Made by a program: the position numbers and the translations under genes
Source of the DNA: Pseudoramibacter faecis
GTDB taxonomy: Bacteria > Bacillota > Clostridia > Eubacteriales > Eubacteriaceae
Assembly (NCBI RefSeq): GCF_036289405.1
Contig: NZ_JAYFFI010000003.1
Location: 124,001-188,000, forward strand
DNA: 64,000 bases
Direction of reading: 5' to 3'
Notes under the pieces: generated by a model
Told to the model about the DNA's origin: nothing
Seen by the model: the letters and a program-made list of their open reading frames with translations, nothing else
The model's database searches: none
Shown here: piece after piece, positions 43,216 to 51,379 of the stretch
How positions within the stretch are numbered: position 1 is the stretch's first letter
Layout: every line of letters begins with the position of its first letter

Positions 43216-44148
43216 CTATATTTCTTCTTTATATTCACAATTGCCTCGCAATTGGTGCTGCAGGTTAACCAAATCTGATTTTAAAGGCGCATATAAAATA
43301 TGCTGCCCTGTTTTCTGAAGGGATAATGCAATCGATCGCGCATGTAAAGCCGTCCGTCGAATGCCGTAAGTCCCGTCCGCCGTCATATTGTAAAGCGAAT
43401 CGCCAATAATCGGACAACCTATTGTGGCCAGATGCACCCGAATCTGATGGGTTCTCCCTGTCTCCAATCGCAGTGCAATTGCCGAGGCCTTTTGTTCGGG
43501 AAAGATCTCGAACACACGGTAATGCGTGATTGATGGTTTCCCCTCCGGCATGACACAGCGACGAATACCGTCTTCTGCCCGCCCGATCGGCAAATCAATG
43601 GTGCCGACCGTTTCCTCCGGGCAACCATTAACAAAGGCAAGATAGCGCTTCTCCGGTTTTGGAATTAACTGATGAGATTGCAAATAATGATGAACATATT
43701 TGTTCTTTGCAATCACAATCACCCCAGAGGTATCACAGTCGAGACGCGTCACAAACCGCACCTTTGCGTACTGCCCGGTCGATTCAAAATAGCCGGCCAC
43801 TAAATTCCCCAGCGTATCCAACTGATGACTTTTGGTCGGATGGGTGACCAATCCGGCATCCTTATTCACTGCCAGAATTTCATCATCCTCGTAGATAATA
43901 TCCACGATCCCCCGAACCGGCCGCACATCGACAGATTCCCTCGGAAGCATCACTTCTATCGTATCGCCGCGGTGAACATCATCCACAAGCCAGCGGTCTT
44001 TTCCATTGATCATTAGTCGGCCGTCTCGAATGATCCGGCGCAAAATGCGACTAGAGTATCCTTGAATTTTCTGCAGGTAAACGCGCAGCGGCATTACTTC
44101 TTCACATTGGTTTTCGTAATGATAGTAATTAATTCCCTTATTGTTCAC
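43216..44148 (-). CDS. RluA-family pseudouridine synthase
   Basis: A 310-residue enzyme that isomerises uridines in rRNA or tRNA. An S4-like N-terminal region (YSSRILRRIIRDGRLMINGK) is followed by the catalytic VRFVTRLDCDTSGVIV, with the aspartate in RLD, and LRLETGRTHQIRVHLATIGC. The target site cannot be assigned. The start is probably GTG 44148, needed to complete the S4 region, although no ribosome site is obvious. The PBP gene follows 12 bp downstream. Confidence 0.9.
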   Translation of the reverse strand: MNNKGINYYHYENQCEEVMPLRVYLQKIQGYSSRILRRIIRDGRLMINGKDRWLVDDVHRGDTIEVMLPRESVDVRPVRGIVDIIYEDDEILAVNKDAGLVTHPTKSHQLDTLGNLVAGYFESTGQYAKVRFVTRLDCDTSGVIVIAKNKYVHHYLQSHQLIPKPEKRYLAFVNGCPEETVGTIDLPIGRAEDGIRRCVMPEGKPSITHYRVFEIFPEQKASAIALRLETGRTHQIRVHLATIGCPIIGDSLYNMTADGTYGIRRTALHARSIALSLQKTGQHILYAPLKSDLVNLQHQLRGNCEYKEEI

Positions 44149-44211
44149 AATATTTAATTCTATGGCAAAGCCTCGGTTAAATCAATTCATTTTCAAAAAA
44201 ATTAAAACTAT

Positions 44212-44919
44212 TCATGTCATATAATCGGTTTGCTTAAAACTAAAATAATCGGCAGAAGCCGTACCTCCAACGATAAAATGATCAAGAATTGAAATGCCCA
44301 TGATTTCGCCGACCTGGACTAACCGATTTGTTAGCGCCAGATCTTCCTCGCTCGGCGTCACATCCCCAGATGGGTGATTGTGCGCTAAAATAATCGCAGA
44401 GGCACTTTGACGTATCGCCGGATAAAAAACTTCCCGCGGATGCACCAGAGAACTATTGAGCGTCCCGACGGAGATTTCCTCGGCCTTAAAAATTTTATGC
44501 TTGGTGTCCAGTAATAAAACAAAAAAATGTTCTCGTCTGGTGTCCCAAATGACCTCATTTAAAAAAGCGGCGACATCGTCCGGATTCTTAACCACGGGAA
44601 AATGATCAGGCCGGCGCTGAATGCGGTGCCCTAATTCCAGAGCTGCTTTGATTTTACAAGCCTTAGCCACGCCAATGCCCTTGAGTACCTGATCGTTGCA
44701 CAATTCTGAAACCGACGCCTGATACAAACGATTCAAATCGTCCTCATAGGCATGGAGCAATTTCCGCGCCAGATCCACCGCGGTCACTCGGCGCTCGCCT
44801 GAACCGATGATGATGGCGATAAGCTCTGCGCTGCTCATGGTCTTCGCGCCATGCGCCATCATTTTTTCTCTGGGCTTGTCATCTGCTGCCATCTCCCGAA
44901 TCGTCATGTGCATTTTCAT
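44212..44919 (-). CDS. radC: RadC/MPN-domain protein (UPF0758)
   Basis: A 235-residue protein. The N-terminal helix-hairpin-helix part includes TMSSAELIAIIIGSG and VLKGIGVAKACKIKAALELG. The C-terminal JAB/MPN domain carries the metal motif LAHNHPSGDVTPSEED, with the E/S partners upstream. The name RadC is historical; the true role is unknown, and an original repair claim was withdrawn. ATG 44919 is selected for GAGAGGA in front. It is divergent from the CsoR-type gene. Confidence 0.93.
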   Translation of the reverse strand: MKMHMTIREMAADDKPREKMMAHGAKTMSSAELIAIIIGSGERRVTAVDLARKLLHAYEDDLNRLYQASVSELCNDQVLKGIGVAKACKIKAALELGHRIQRRPDHFPVVKNPDDVAAFLNEVIWDTRREHFFVLLLDTKHKIFKAEEISVGTLNSSLVHPREVFYPAIRQSASAIILAHNHPSGDVTPSEEDLALTNRLVQVGEIMGISILDHFIVGGTASADYFSFKQTDYMT

Positions 44920-45012
44920 TTTTCCTCTCAGCCTTTCAGCCAATTTATTATTTATTATAGCATGCGCCAAATACCGCGACAACTTTTAATCCCAAGCCTT
45001 AAATCCCCGTGC

Positions 45013-45040
45013 TTGCATCCTTTTCCCTAAATGATATAAT
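45013..45040 (+). promoter_or_regulatory. Promoter of the CsoR-type gene
   Basis: TTGCAT (45013-45018), a 16-bp spacer and TATAAT (45035-45040), 36 bp before the start codon. Confidence 0.65.
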
Positions 45041-45075
45041 AATTCAAAACATTGACGAGATATGGTGGTGATAAC

Positions 45076-45351
45076 ATGAAACAGTGCATGGACTCCAAAA
45101 ATCTACACAGACGTTTAAAAAAAATTATCGGTCAGGTTCAGGCCATCGACCGCATGATTGACGAAGACATCCCCTGCGAAGACATCCTTTCCCAGATCAA
45201 CGCGGTCAAATCTGCCACACACAAGGTCGGTCAGGTTGTTTTGGAAGGGCATCTTCATCATTGTGTACGCGACGGCATCGAACATGGTGATGCGGACAAA
45301 ACCATTGCCAGTTTTGCCAAGGCAGTGGAACGCTTTTCCAACATGAAATAA
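45076..45351 (+). CDS. CsoR/FrmR-family metal- or thiol-sensing repressor
   Basis: A 91-residue all-helical DUF156 protein: LHRRLKKIIGQVQAIDRMID, then DIPCEDILSQINAVKSATH, then LEGHLHHCVRDGIEHG. The Cys-x(n)-His-x3-Cys pattern (PCED, then HLHHC) matches copper-sensing CsoR more than formaldehyde-sensing FrmR. Such repressors usually control a copper ATPase or persulfide genes, but none is adjacent; the next gene to the right is a decayed DNA polymerase. ATG 45076 is preferred to an earlier in-frame ATG at 45052 because the shorter form fits the family. Confidence 0.88.
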   Translation: MKQCMDSKNLHRRLKKIIGQVQAIDRMIDEDIPCEDILSQINAVKSATHKVGQVVLEGHLHHCVRDGIEHGDADKTIASFAKAVERFSNMK

Positions 45352-45358
45352 TTTTTAA

Positions 45359-45384
45359 AGATCCACTTTGAAGGTGGATTTTTA
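45359..45384 (+). terminator. Terminator of the CsoR-type gene
   Basis: ATCCAC/GTGGAT stem followed by TTTTTATT. The next 240 bp (45386-45625) are AT-rich and hold nothing I can support. Confidence 0.8.
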
Positions 45385-45625
45385 TTGCTTATTTTCCCCT
45401 CCGCAGTTTCGATTTTTTCATTTTGAAATACCCGAAGATTTTTTCTTTAATTCTTTTTCAATTTTATTTATTTGGTTTCTTCTAAGTGCTTCATCAGTTC
45501 TTCCAGACACACGACTGGGTTCTCCTGTTTCGCATGGGACTAAAAATCCGAAATTATCTTTCTTTTTATTACTTTTTATAATAATATATTTCTATATAAA
45601 GAACTTTATTTTGGAGATAACGTAC

Positions 45626-46300
45626 CATGACTGTACAGCCACAATATCTTTGCATTGATCTTAAATCCTTTTATGCCTCGGTCGCCTGAATGGACCGAGG
45701 TCTTAACCCGCTCAAAACGAAATTGGTAGTCACCGACAAAACAATTTGTCTGGCTGTTTCACCGGCATTAAAGGCCCTCGGCATTCCCGGACGCCCCGTC
45801 TCTTCGAGATGCGCCAACGGCTGGAAAATCTTTCACGGCGCACCGGCCAAGTCATTCCCTTTATCATTGAACCGCCTCAGATGACCCATTATATTCAGGT
45901 TTCCACCGATATTTATGCCATTTATCTTCAGTATATCGCGCCAGAGGATACCCACGTTTATTCAATTGATGAGGTTTTTATCGACGTAACGCCATATTTA
46001 AAAACTTACGATTTAACAGCTCGTGAACTGGCCATACGCATCATCCGCAATATCCTGCAGACCACCGGCATCACCGCCACCGCCGGTATCGGCACCAACC
46101 TTTATCTGGCAAAGATCGCGATGGATATCGTGGCCAAGCATGTTTCCCCGGATGGCGATGGCGTGCGCATCGCCGATTTAGATGAGCGCAGCTATCGCGA
46201 AAAATTATGGGATTATCAGCCGCTAACCGACTTCTGGCGCATCAATCGCCATTTGCAGCACCTTTGTTCACTTTTAAGCGACAGGCAATCCCCGATATTA
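45626..46300 (+). pseudogene. Y-family DNA polymerase (DinB/UmuC-like), decayed
   Basis: ATG 45626 after GGAGATAACG opens QPQYLCIDLKSFYASVA, the Y-family palm motif with the first catalytic aspartate. A TGA follows where the family has Cys. Reading continues through RGLNPLKTKLVV and TICLAVSPALKALGIPG, shifts frame near 45800, then gives HVYSIDEVFIDVTPYL (second catalytic Asp-Glu), ITATAGIGTNLYLAKIAMDI and a truncated end before the little-finger domain. A premature stop, an internal gap and a frameshift make it non-functional. Translesion synthesis would have been its role. Confidence 0.8.
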
Positions 46301-46357
46301 AAACTTATCTACTTTATTCCCGATGCAGATCTGCCCGATCGCAGAATAACAGCATAA

Positions 46358-46479
46358 CAAACCGGAAAGCTCGCCGCCATTGATCCCGTTCAGCACACCA
46401 TAACGTTCGACGGAAAAGACGCCGTTCCCTTCGATTATCTTTACGCGATTAATTTCGCCGACAATGCAACCGCGATATA
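46358..46479 (+). pseudogene. C-terminal scrap of a YolD-like protein
   Basis: A frame with no start spells GKLAAIDPVQHTITFDGKDA and PFDYLYAINF before stopping. This resembles the end of YolD-like proteins that accompany Y-family polymerases in Clostridia. Its position right after the polymerase remnant supports an ancestral two-gene cassette of which only the two outer parts remain. Confidence 0.45.
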
Positions 46480-46629
46480 AAATCCACTTTAACTTTCTCC
46501 TTCTCCAATCGCTTGTATTTTCCAATTCAATTTAACTTTCAGCACGCTTTTCAGCGTGCTATATTTTGTTTAAATTTCATATTAAAAGCATTCTAAATAT
46601 GCTTTTAATTGCTATTTCCGGGGGATTCT

Positions 46630-47386
46630 ATGAAAAGACATCAACTTATTGTGATTGGTTTTGGCAAGGCCGGCAAAACCTTAGCCGCCAAATCGGCAGC
46701 GGCCGGTCAGTCCGTCGCTTTAATCGCGAAATATGATCACCGCGACGGCGGCACCTGCATCGATGTCGCCTGTATTCCCACGAAATTTCTTGAAAACCGT
46801 GCTCATTCTGTCATCAAGCAGGATCCCACGGCTTTTTATTAAAAGGCTATTACCAATAAAGATCAACTGATCCGCGCCCTGCGTCAGAAAACCACGACAA
46901 AGCAGCCGATGCCGGTGCTGATATCATTCACGCCCAGGCATCCTTTGAAGGTGAAGATGTGATCACCCTACACTTTGCCGATGGCCGGGAAAAACGTATT
47001 TTCGGGGAGACTATTGTGATCAACACCGGATCCCAATCTGTTGTACCGCCGATTCCGGGCCTCGCTGAAAGCAACCGCCTTTCTCCCGCATCGGCGATAG
47101 CGAGGCGCAGGCCCGATCCAAAGGGCATCACGTTCGCGTGATGACCTTGCCGGCCGCTGTTATTCCCAAGGCCAATGTCCTGGGCAAAACCGACGGCCTG
47201 ATCAAACTGATCGCCGATACGAACGACGATCAAATTCTCGGAGCCCACCTTTTCTGCGCCGAATCCCACGAGATTACCAACACCATCAAGGTGATGATGG
47301 ATGCGTGTCTTCCCTACACCGCGCTGCGGGATATGATTTTCACCCATCCCACAATGGGCGAAGCGTTTAACGATCTGCCAGAAATA
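46630..47386 (+). pseudogene. FAD-dependent pyridine nucleotide-disulfide oxidoreductase, decayed
   Basis: ATG 46630 (after CGGGGGATT) begins KRHQLIVIGFGKAGKTLAAK, the FAD dinucleotide fold, and GGTCIDVACIPTKFLENR with the redox Cys-x4-Cys. After a stop at 46840 it continues in other frames with IVINTGSQSVVPPIPGL. It then jumps to VMTLPAAVIPKANVLGKTDG and MIFTHPTMGEAFNDL of the dimer interface. The NAD(P)H-binding domain, about 130 residues, is deleted. The family includes mercuric reductase-like and YkgC-like enzymes. It is inactive. Confidence 0.78.
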
Positions 47387-47397
47387 TGGTTCGCCAG

Positions 47398-47432
47398 AAA
47401 AAATGCCGGCTGGAAATCCAGCCGGCATTTTT
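47398..47432. terminator. Bidirectional terminator between two decayed genes
   Basis: AATGCCGGCTGG/CCAGCCGGCATT, a 12-bp perfect stem with A-run and T-run. Confidence 0.9.
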
Positions 47433-47472
47433 GTTTGATTGTTATTTTATTTTTAAAGGGAGGGAAATGGTC

Positions 47473-48044
47473 TTACGCTAATTTAACCCGCTTATCGATA
47501 TCTTCTTTTTCTTTCGGATCCGGTTCAGAGCCGATGCCGCCAAAGGGCATTTGGGCAACCAAAACGAAATTTCCCGGCACATTGAACGATTTTTTCACGG
47601 CGTCGTCAATCCCCGGATCATAATGCTGCATATTGGCGCCGATGCCTAATTCGCGAAGTCCTGCCCAGATCGAAAACCGCAGCATCCCATTGGATTGCTG
47701 CGCCCAAATCGGAAAGTTCGCGACATAAAACGGGAAATCTTCCCGGCACTTTTTCACGACGACTTCATCGTAAAAATAAAGCACAGTGCCGGCATCGGCT
47801 TTAAAGCTATCGATCTTTTCTCTGGCAACCTTGCCCGTTAAGCGTATCATCAATCGTGTCCCATAGGACGTCTTGTTTATCGCCAAGCGCCACGACCACC
47901 TGCTGACTTTTCATAATTAAAAGCATCCGGAACTAATTCGGTCAAATCGCGAATCAGGTTCATCACCTGATCTTCCGGCACCGGCAGTTTTTTATTCAGA
48001 TCATAAACGGAACGCCGTTTTTTCACTGCATCAACAATACTCAT
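47473..48044 (-). pseudogene. Nitroreductase-family protein, two frameshifts
   Basis: ATG 48044 starts SIVDAVKKRRSVYDLNKKLP, the FMN-binding N-terminus of nitroreductases. An extra T near 47916 (AATTATG) breaks the frame at DAFN. A second frame gives SQQVVVALGDKQDVLWDTID, and a third, from about 47845, gives KVAREKIDSFKADAGTVLYF, WAQQSNGMLRFSIWAGLREL and a normal end. Restored, it would be a normal-length FMN oxidoreductase of the short Firmicute type. Two independent indels suggest decay rather than one read error. Confidence 0.8.
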
Positions 48045-48081
48045 CTTTTATCCTTTGCATTGGTGTTATTTTGTAATAATT

Positions 48082-49038
48082 TTATTGACGATACTGATAA
48101 AAGCCTTCGCCGGCATTAATGCCGAGCTTGCCTTCATCGATATACGATTTAAGGATGGCTGCGATCTTCCCATGGGTCGACTGCGGATCCGAGGCATCCG
48201 GATAATTCATCATCACGTTGTAGGCCGTTGTCAAGCCGATGATATCCAAAATCTGAAAAGGTCCGAGGGGACTGCCCGTTCCCAAGCGCCAGGCCGAGTC
48301 AATCGTTTCAGGATCGCTCACGCCATTGGCCAGCAAGCTCTCGCTGGCATTCAGGAAGGGAATCAGCATGGAATTCAAAATGTATCCCGGCTGCTCTTTT
48401 AACACCTTTAGCGGCACCATGTTGATCGCCTCTGCAAAGTCAACCGCTGCATCAAAGGCAGCCTGATCGGTTCCGTCATGCCCCATAATTTCTGCCGTGT
48501 TGCTGCGCCAGATATTGTTGGCAAAGTGAATGGCCAGATAACGCTGGGGTTTCTTCACAAAATCTCTGAATTGACTGGGAACCATCGAAGAGGAATTGGT
48601 GGCCACAATAGTTTTGTCAGCCAGCAGCGGCGAGAGTTTTTTATAGAAGTCTTGCTTTGCTTCCGGGTTTTCCGCCATACTTTCGATGATCAAATCGGCA
48701 TCTTTAACGGCTTCCGCAAGATCTGTGGTCAATTTCAAATTCCGGTAGGCGGCTTCCGCTGCTGCCTCTAATTCGGCAATTTTATCGGATGTCAGATTTT
48801 TCGGATCCGCAATCAGGCCTCGGGAAAAGCTGGCGTGACCGTTGCCGATCTGATTTTTAGCTCCCGCCAGTTCTGCCAGATAAATTTGATGCAGACGATC
48901 AATCTTTGGCTGAGAACGCTCGATGGATGCGTCTGAGCGCAGCCAGACGGTCACGTCAAAACCGCGGTATGCAGATTGAAACGCAATTTGACTACCAAGA
49001 ACGCCGCCGCCAGCGACAACAACTTTTTGAATGTTCAT
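48082..49038 (-). CDS. 3-hydroxyacyl-CoA dehydrogenase family protein
   Basis: A 318-residue NAD-dependent enzyme. The Rossmann loop VVVAGGGVLGSQIAFQSAYR opens the protein. IIESMAENPEAKQDFYKKL and IVATNSSSMVPSQF correspond to the catalytic serine region, and RYLAIHFANNIW supplies the active-site histidine. The C-terminal helical domain has QPGYILNSMLIPFLNASESL. It is close to short 3-hydroxyacyl-CoA dehydrogenases that oxidise 3-hydroxyacyl-CoA in butyrate-type metabolism, but no thiolase or crotonase is nearby, so a divergent substrate is possible. ATG 49038 follows AAGGAGATACGAG. Confidence 0.88.
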   Translation of the reverse strand: MNIQKVVVAGGGVLGSQIAFQSAYRGFDVTVWLRSDASIERSQPKIDRLHQIYLAELAGAKNQIGNGHASFSRGLIADPKNLTSDKIAELEAAAEAAYRNLKLTTDLAEAVKDADLIIESMAENPEAKQDFYKKLSPLLADKTIVATNSSSMVPSQFRDFVKKPQRYLAIHFANNIWRSNTAEIMGHDGTDQAAFDAAVDFAEAINMVPLKVLKEQPGYILNSMLIPFLNASESLLANGVSDPETIDSAWRLGTGSPLGPFQILDIIGLTTAYNVMMNYPDASDPQSTHGKIAAILKSYIDEGKLGINAGEGFYQYRQ

Positions 49039-49137
49039 CTCGTATCTCCTTATCAATAAAATTTAAATTGACTGAAAAATTCACAGAAGTTTTTTAGGAC
49101 TCTGTTAGATTGAGTTGTTTATCTTTTGATGTTTTTT

Positions 49138-49166
49138 ATATCAGCATCCAAATGAATTGTTGTCAA
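49138..49166 (-). promoter_or_regulatory. Promoter of the 3-hydroxyacyl-CoA dehydrogenase gene
   Basis: TTGACA (49166-49161), a 17-bp spacer and TGATAT (49143-49138), predicting a 5' leader of about 95 nt. The remaining intergenic sequence to 49384 is AT-rich and shows no gene. Confidence 0.65.
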
Positions 49167-49384
49167 CTATTTTTATAAAATTATTTTTAATTTGAGTTGT
49201 CTTTTCGTTAAAAAGGAGCCTGCATTCTCTATCGCGTCACAAAAAAATTTCTGCCGCGATCTACAAAAATAATTGCAATTGAAAAGCCCCTTTTCAGAGC
49301 TTTGATAAAATTTTTTCTTGTTAAATTTTCCAATATCAACTATCAACAGCGCTTACTCTTCTTTTGATTTCACGTTCAAAAATT

Positions 49385-49735
49385 TTAAAATCGTCCAGTC
49401 GATTTTATCACCACGCCTTTAAAAAACCGACCGAATACCCAACGGCCGAGATAGTCGCTCCCCAGCCCCACAAAGTTGCCGAGCATCAGGCAAAGTAAAA
49501 GCATCTGCCAATTGCCGCCGGAGGCAAATGTCGAGAAACCGCCCATAAAAGTGCAAACAACCACCTTGGTCAGATCGCAATGGACCAGATAGCAAATGGC
49601 GCCGGTGAAAAATCTGCTGCACAGCGCGCTGAAAATCGGACCGTTGGAGATTAGATTCCCGAAAAACAAAATGGCGCTGCCAATGGCTGTTGATAAATAA
49701 ATCCTGCTTCCATTTTGATTTCTCTTTCTTGTCAA
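49385..49735 (-). CDS. Small membrane protein, possibly a truncated CrcB/Fluc-like channel
   Basis: A 116-residue frame from a TTG, with hydrophobic segments IYLSTAIGSAILFFGNLI, FFTGAICYLVH and MLLLCLMLGNFVGLGSDYLG. VCTFMGGFSTFASGG resembles the GGFTTFSTF signature of CrcB fluoride channels, but the spacing to the last helix is too short and the second helix is not clear. A different frame offers an ATG at 49751 with charged residues, hinting at a frameshift near the start. I treat it as an uncertain, perhaps damaged, channel gene. Confidence 0.35.
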   Translation of the reverse strand: MTRKRNQNGSRIYLSTAIGSAILFFGNLISNGPIFSALCSRFFTGAICYLVHCDLTKVVVCTFMGGFSTFASGGNWQMLLLCLMLGNFVGLGSDYLGRWVFGRFFKGVVIKSTGRF

Positions 49736-49783
49736 TCAATCCCACTTTCATGTTATAACGGTTTTCGCTTTGCTCATAAAAAA

Positions 49784-49814
49784 CAGTCTGCTTTAATCGT
49801 GAAACAGACTGCTC
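49784..49814 (-). terminator. Terminator of the YgjP-like gene
   Basis: CAGTCTG/CAGACTG stem followed on the minus strand by TTTTTTATG. Confidence 0.75.
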
Positions 49815-49826
49815 GTCTTCGGTCCT

Positions 49827-50378
49827 TTAAATCGGATAAAGGGTTCTCAGCGTTTTTTCCCGTTCCATCCAGTTGGGCATCAACGTTTTAAGCGCTGAGA
49901 AAAATGCATTGTTATGGCTGGGGAAACTCAGATGCAGCACCTCGTGCTGAGCAACAAAGGCGATGCAAGCCTCCGGCACTTTGATGAGCTCGAGGTTCAA
50001 AATCAACACGCCGGTTTTCGGATTGCAGGCACCCCACTGATTATTCATCCGATAAATGCGCAATTGCGGCAAACGCTTGTGATTATAGGGAATGGCCTTC
50101 ACCACCGCTTCCGCCACGATCGGCGTGAAGACCGCCTCTGCCTGTTTCTGATACCAGGCGTCCAAAATGCCGGCGCTGGCTGCGATGTCGGCAGGTTCCT
50201 TGGTCGATAGATAAAGATATTCTCCGCGCAACGCTACCTGCTGGACCCCGCCGTCCCCAATCGGCTGCACCACCAAGGTGTAGTACCGTCCCAGATATTT
50301 ATGCTTTTCCCCGGTTACAAAGTGATAATCCTTACAATGTTCAGGCATCACCGATTGTCTTAATTGGCTGTTGTTCAT
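49827..50378 (-). CDS. YgjP-like (DUF45) zinc metallopeptidase
   Basis: A 183-residue protein. The zinc motif is AFVAQHEVLHLSFPSHN (HExxH near residue 146, with a further histidine downstream), preceded by MNNQWGACNPKTGVLILN, which is the WGSC-like signature of the YgjP/M48-related family. In bacteria such proteins are small soluble peptidases, sometimes encoded with type I restriction systems; none is present here. ATG 50378 follows AGGCAGGATGAT. It is complete and alone. Confidence 0.88.
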   Translation of the reverse strand: MNNSQLRQSVMPEHCKDYHFVTGEKHKYLGRYYTLVVQPIGDGGVQQVALRGEYLYLSTKEPADIAASAGILDAWYQKQAEAVFTPIVAEAVVKAIPYNHKRLPQLRIYRMNNQWGACNPKTGVLILNLELIKVPEACIAFVAQHEVLHLSFPSHNNAFFSALKTLMPNWMEREKTLRTLYPI

Positions 50379-50446
50379 ATCATCCTGCCTCTCTATAAGA
50401 TATTATAGCTAAAATTGATCGGCAAACGCACGATTTTCTTGTCGCT

Positions 50447-50550
50447 GTGATATAATAATTTGACTTACCGGCGGTTTGCGTTCCAGACGCCGCCCGCTTC
50501 AAAATGAGTGGATCAGCGTTTGGCACCAAACGCATTAAGGAGGTACTCAT
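50447..50550 (+). promoter_or_regulatory. thyX promoter and structured leader
   Basis: An extended -10 element, TGATATAAT, ends at 50457. The leader of about 90 nt contains the stem GCGTTTG-GCAC-CAAACGC (50515-50532) just upstream of AAGGAGG, close enough to affect ribosome access. Confidence 0.45.
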
Positions 50551-51336
50551 ATGGAAAGCATTCTAAAAGTCAGCCTGCTCACCCACACCCCGGACCCGGA
50601 AAAGGCCATCGCTGCAGCGGCTAAACTTTGTTATTCATCTTCCGGCATCCCCGAACTTATGGCGAACCAAACACCTGATAAAGTCCAGGGCTTTTTAAAC
50701 CGACTGTCCAACTACGGGCACCTGTCCCCGGTGGAGCACGTCAGCTTCACCTTCGGCATCGAGGGTGTCAGCCGCTCCCTGACCCATCAGCTGGTGCGCC
50801 ACCGCCTGGCCAGTTACAGCCAAAAATCCCAGCGCTACGTGACTGAGGGCCAATTTGATTACATCATGCCGCCGGAAATCGCCGCGATCCCAGCCGCCAA
50901 GGCGCGCTACCTTACGGCCATGGCCGATGACCAGGCTGCCTATGACGAATTGACCGACACCTTAAAAGCCGCACATCTTAAAACCTTTTTAGCCGAAGGG
51001 CTCTCCGAGGATGAGGCGGCCCGCAGGGCCGAAAAAAAAGCCATTGAAGACGCGCGTTATGTGCTGCCCAACGGCTGTGAAACCAAAATCGTCATGACGA
51101 TGAACGCCCGGGAACTGCTTCACTTTTTCAACCATCGCTGCTGCAACCGCGCCCAGTGGGAAATCCGCGAATGCGCGACTCAGATGCTTTTGCTGGTGAA
51201 GAAAGTCGCCCCTACGCTGTTCAAAAACGCCGGTCCGTCTTGTCTGAATGGCCCCTGCCCGGAAGGCAATATGTATTGTGGCGATATTCAAGGCGTCCGC
51301 GCCCGCTTTACCGCCCTTCACAAGGCCAATCCATAA
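50551..51336 (+). CDS. thyX: FAD-dependent thymidylate synthase
   Basis: A 261-residue flavoenzyme converting dUMP to dTMP with methylene-tetrahydrofolate and NADPH. The ThyX motif RHRLASYSQKSQRYV (residues 89-103) is diagnostic, with HQLVRHR before it and the FFNHRCCNRAQWEIRECA segment near the C-terminus. ATG 50551 follows AAGGAGGTACTCAT. It is monocistronic, with an IS3-type element inserted 43 bp after its stop. Confidence 0.96.
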   Translation: MESILKVSLLTHTPDPEKAIAAAAKLCYSSSGIPELMANQTPDKVQGFLNRLSNYGHLSPVEHVSFTFGIEGVSRSLTHQLVRHRLASYSQKSQRYVTEGQFDYIMPPEIAAIPAAKARYLTAMADDQAAYDELTDTLKAAHLKTFLAEGLSEDEAARRAEKKAIEDARYVLPNGCETKIVMTMNARELLHFFNHRCCNRAQWEIRECATQMLLLVKKVAPTLFKNAGPSCLNGPCPEGNMYCGDIQGVRARFTALHKANP

Positions 51337-51379
51337 AAGCGCGCCCGTATTTGCATACAAAAAAACATCCCGATGAATT

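Noticed and set aside
45392..45580. A minus-strand frame of about 55 codons ending in a Lys-rich segment, opposite the space between csoR-type gene and polymerase remnant.
   Set aside because: No start codon and no ribosome site; AT-rich background gives such frames by chance.
11392..48044. Explaining all frameshifts as poor sequence quality.
   Set aside because: About thirty-five long housekeeping genes in the same window are open from start to stop, while breaks fall only in mobile or dispensable genes and include large deletions.
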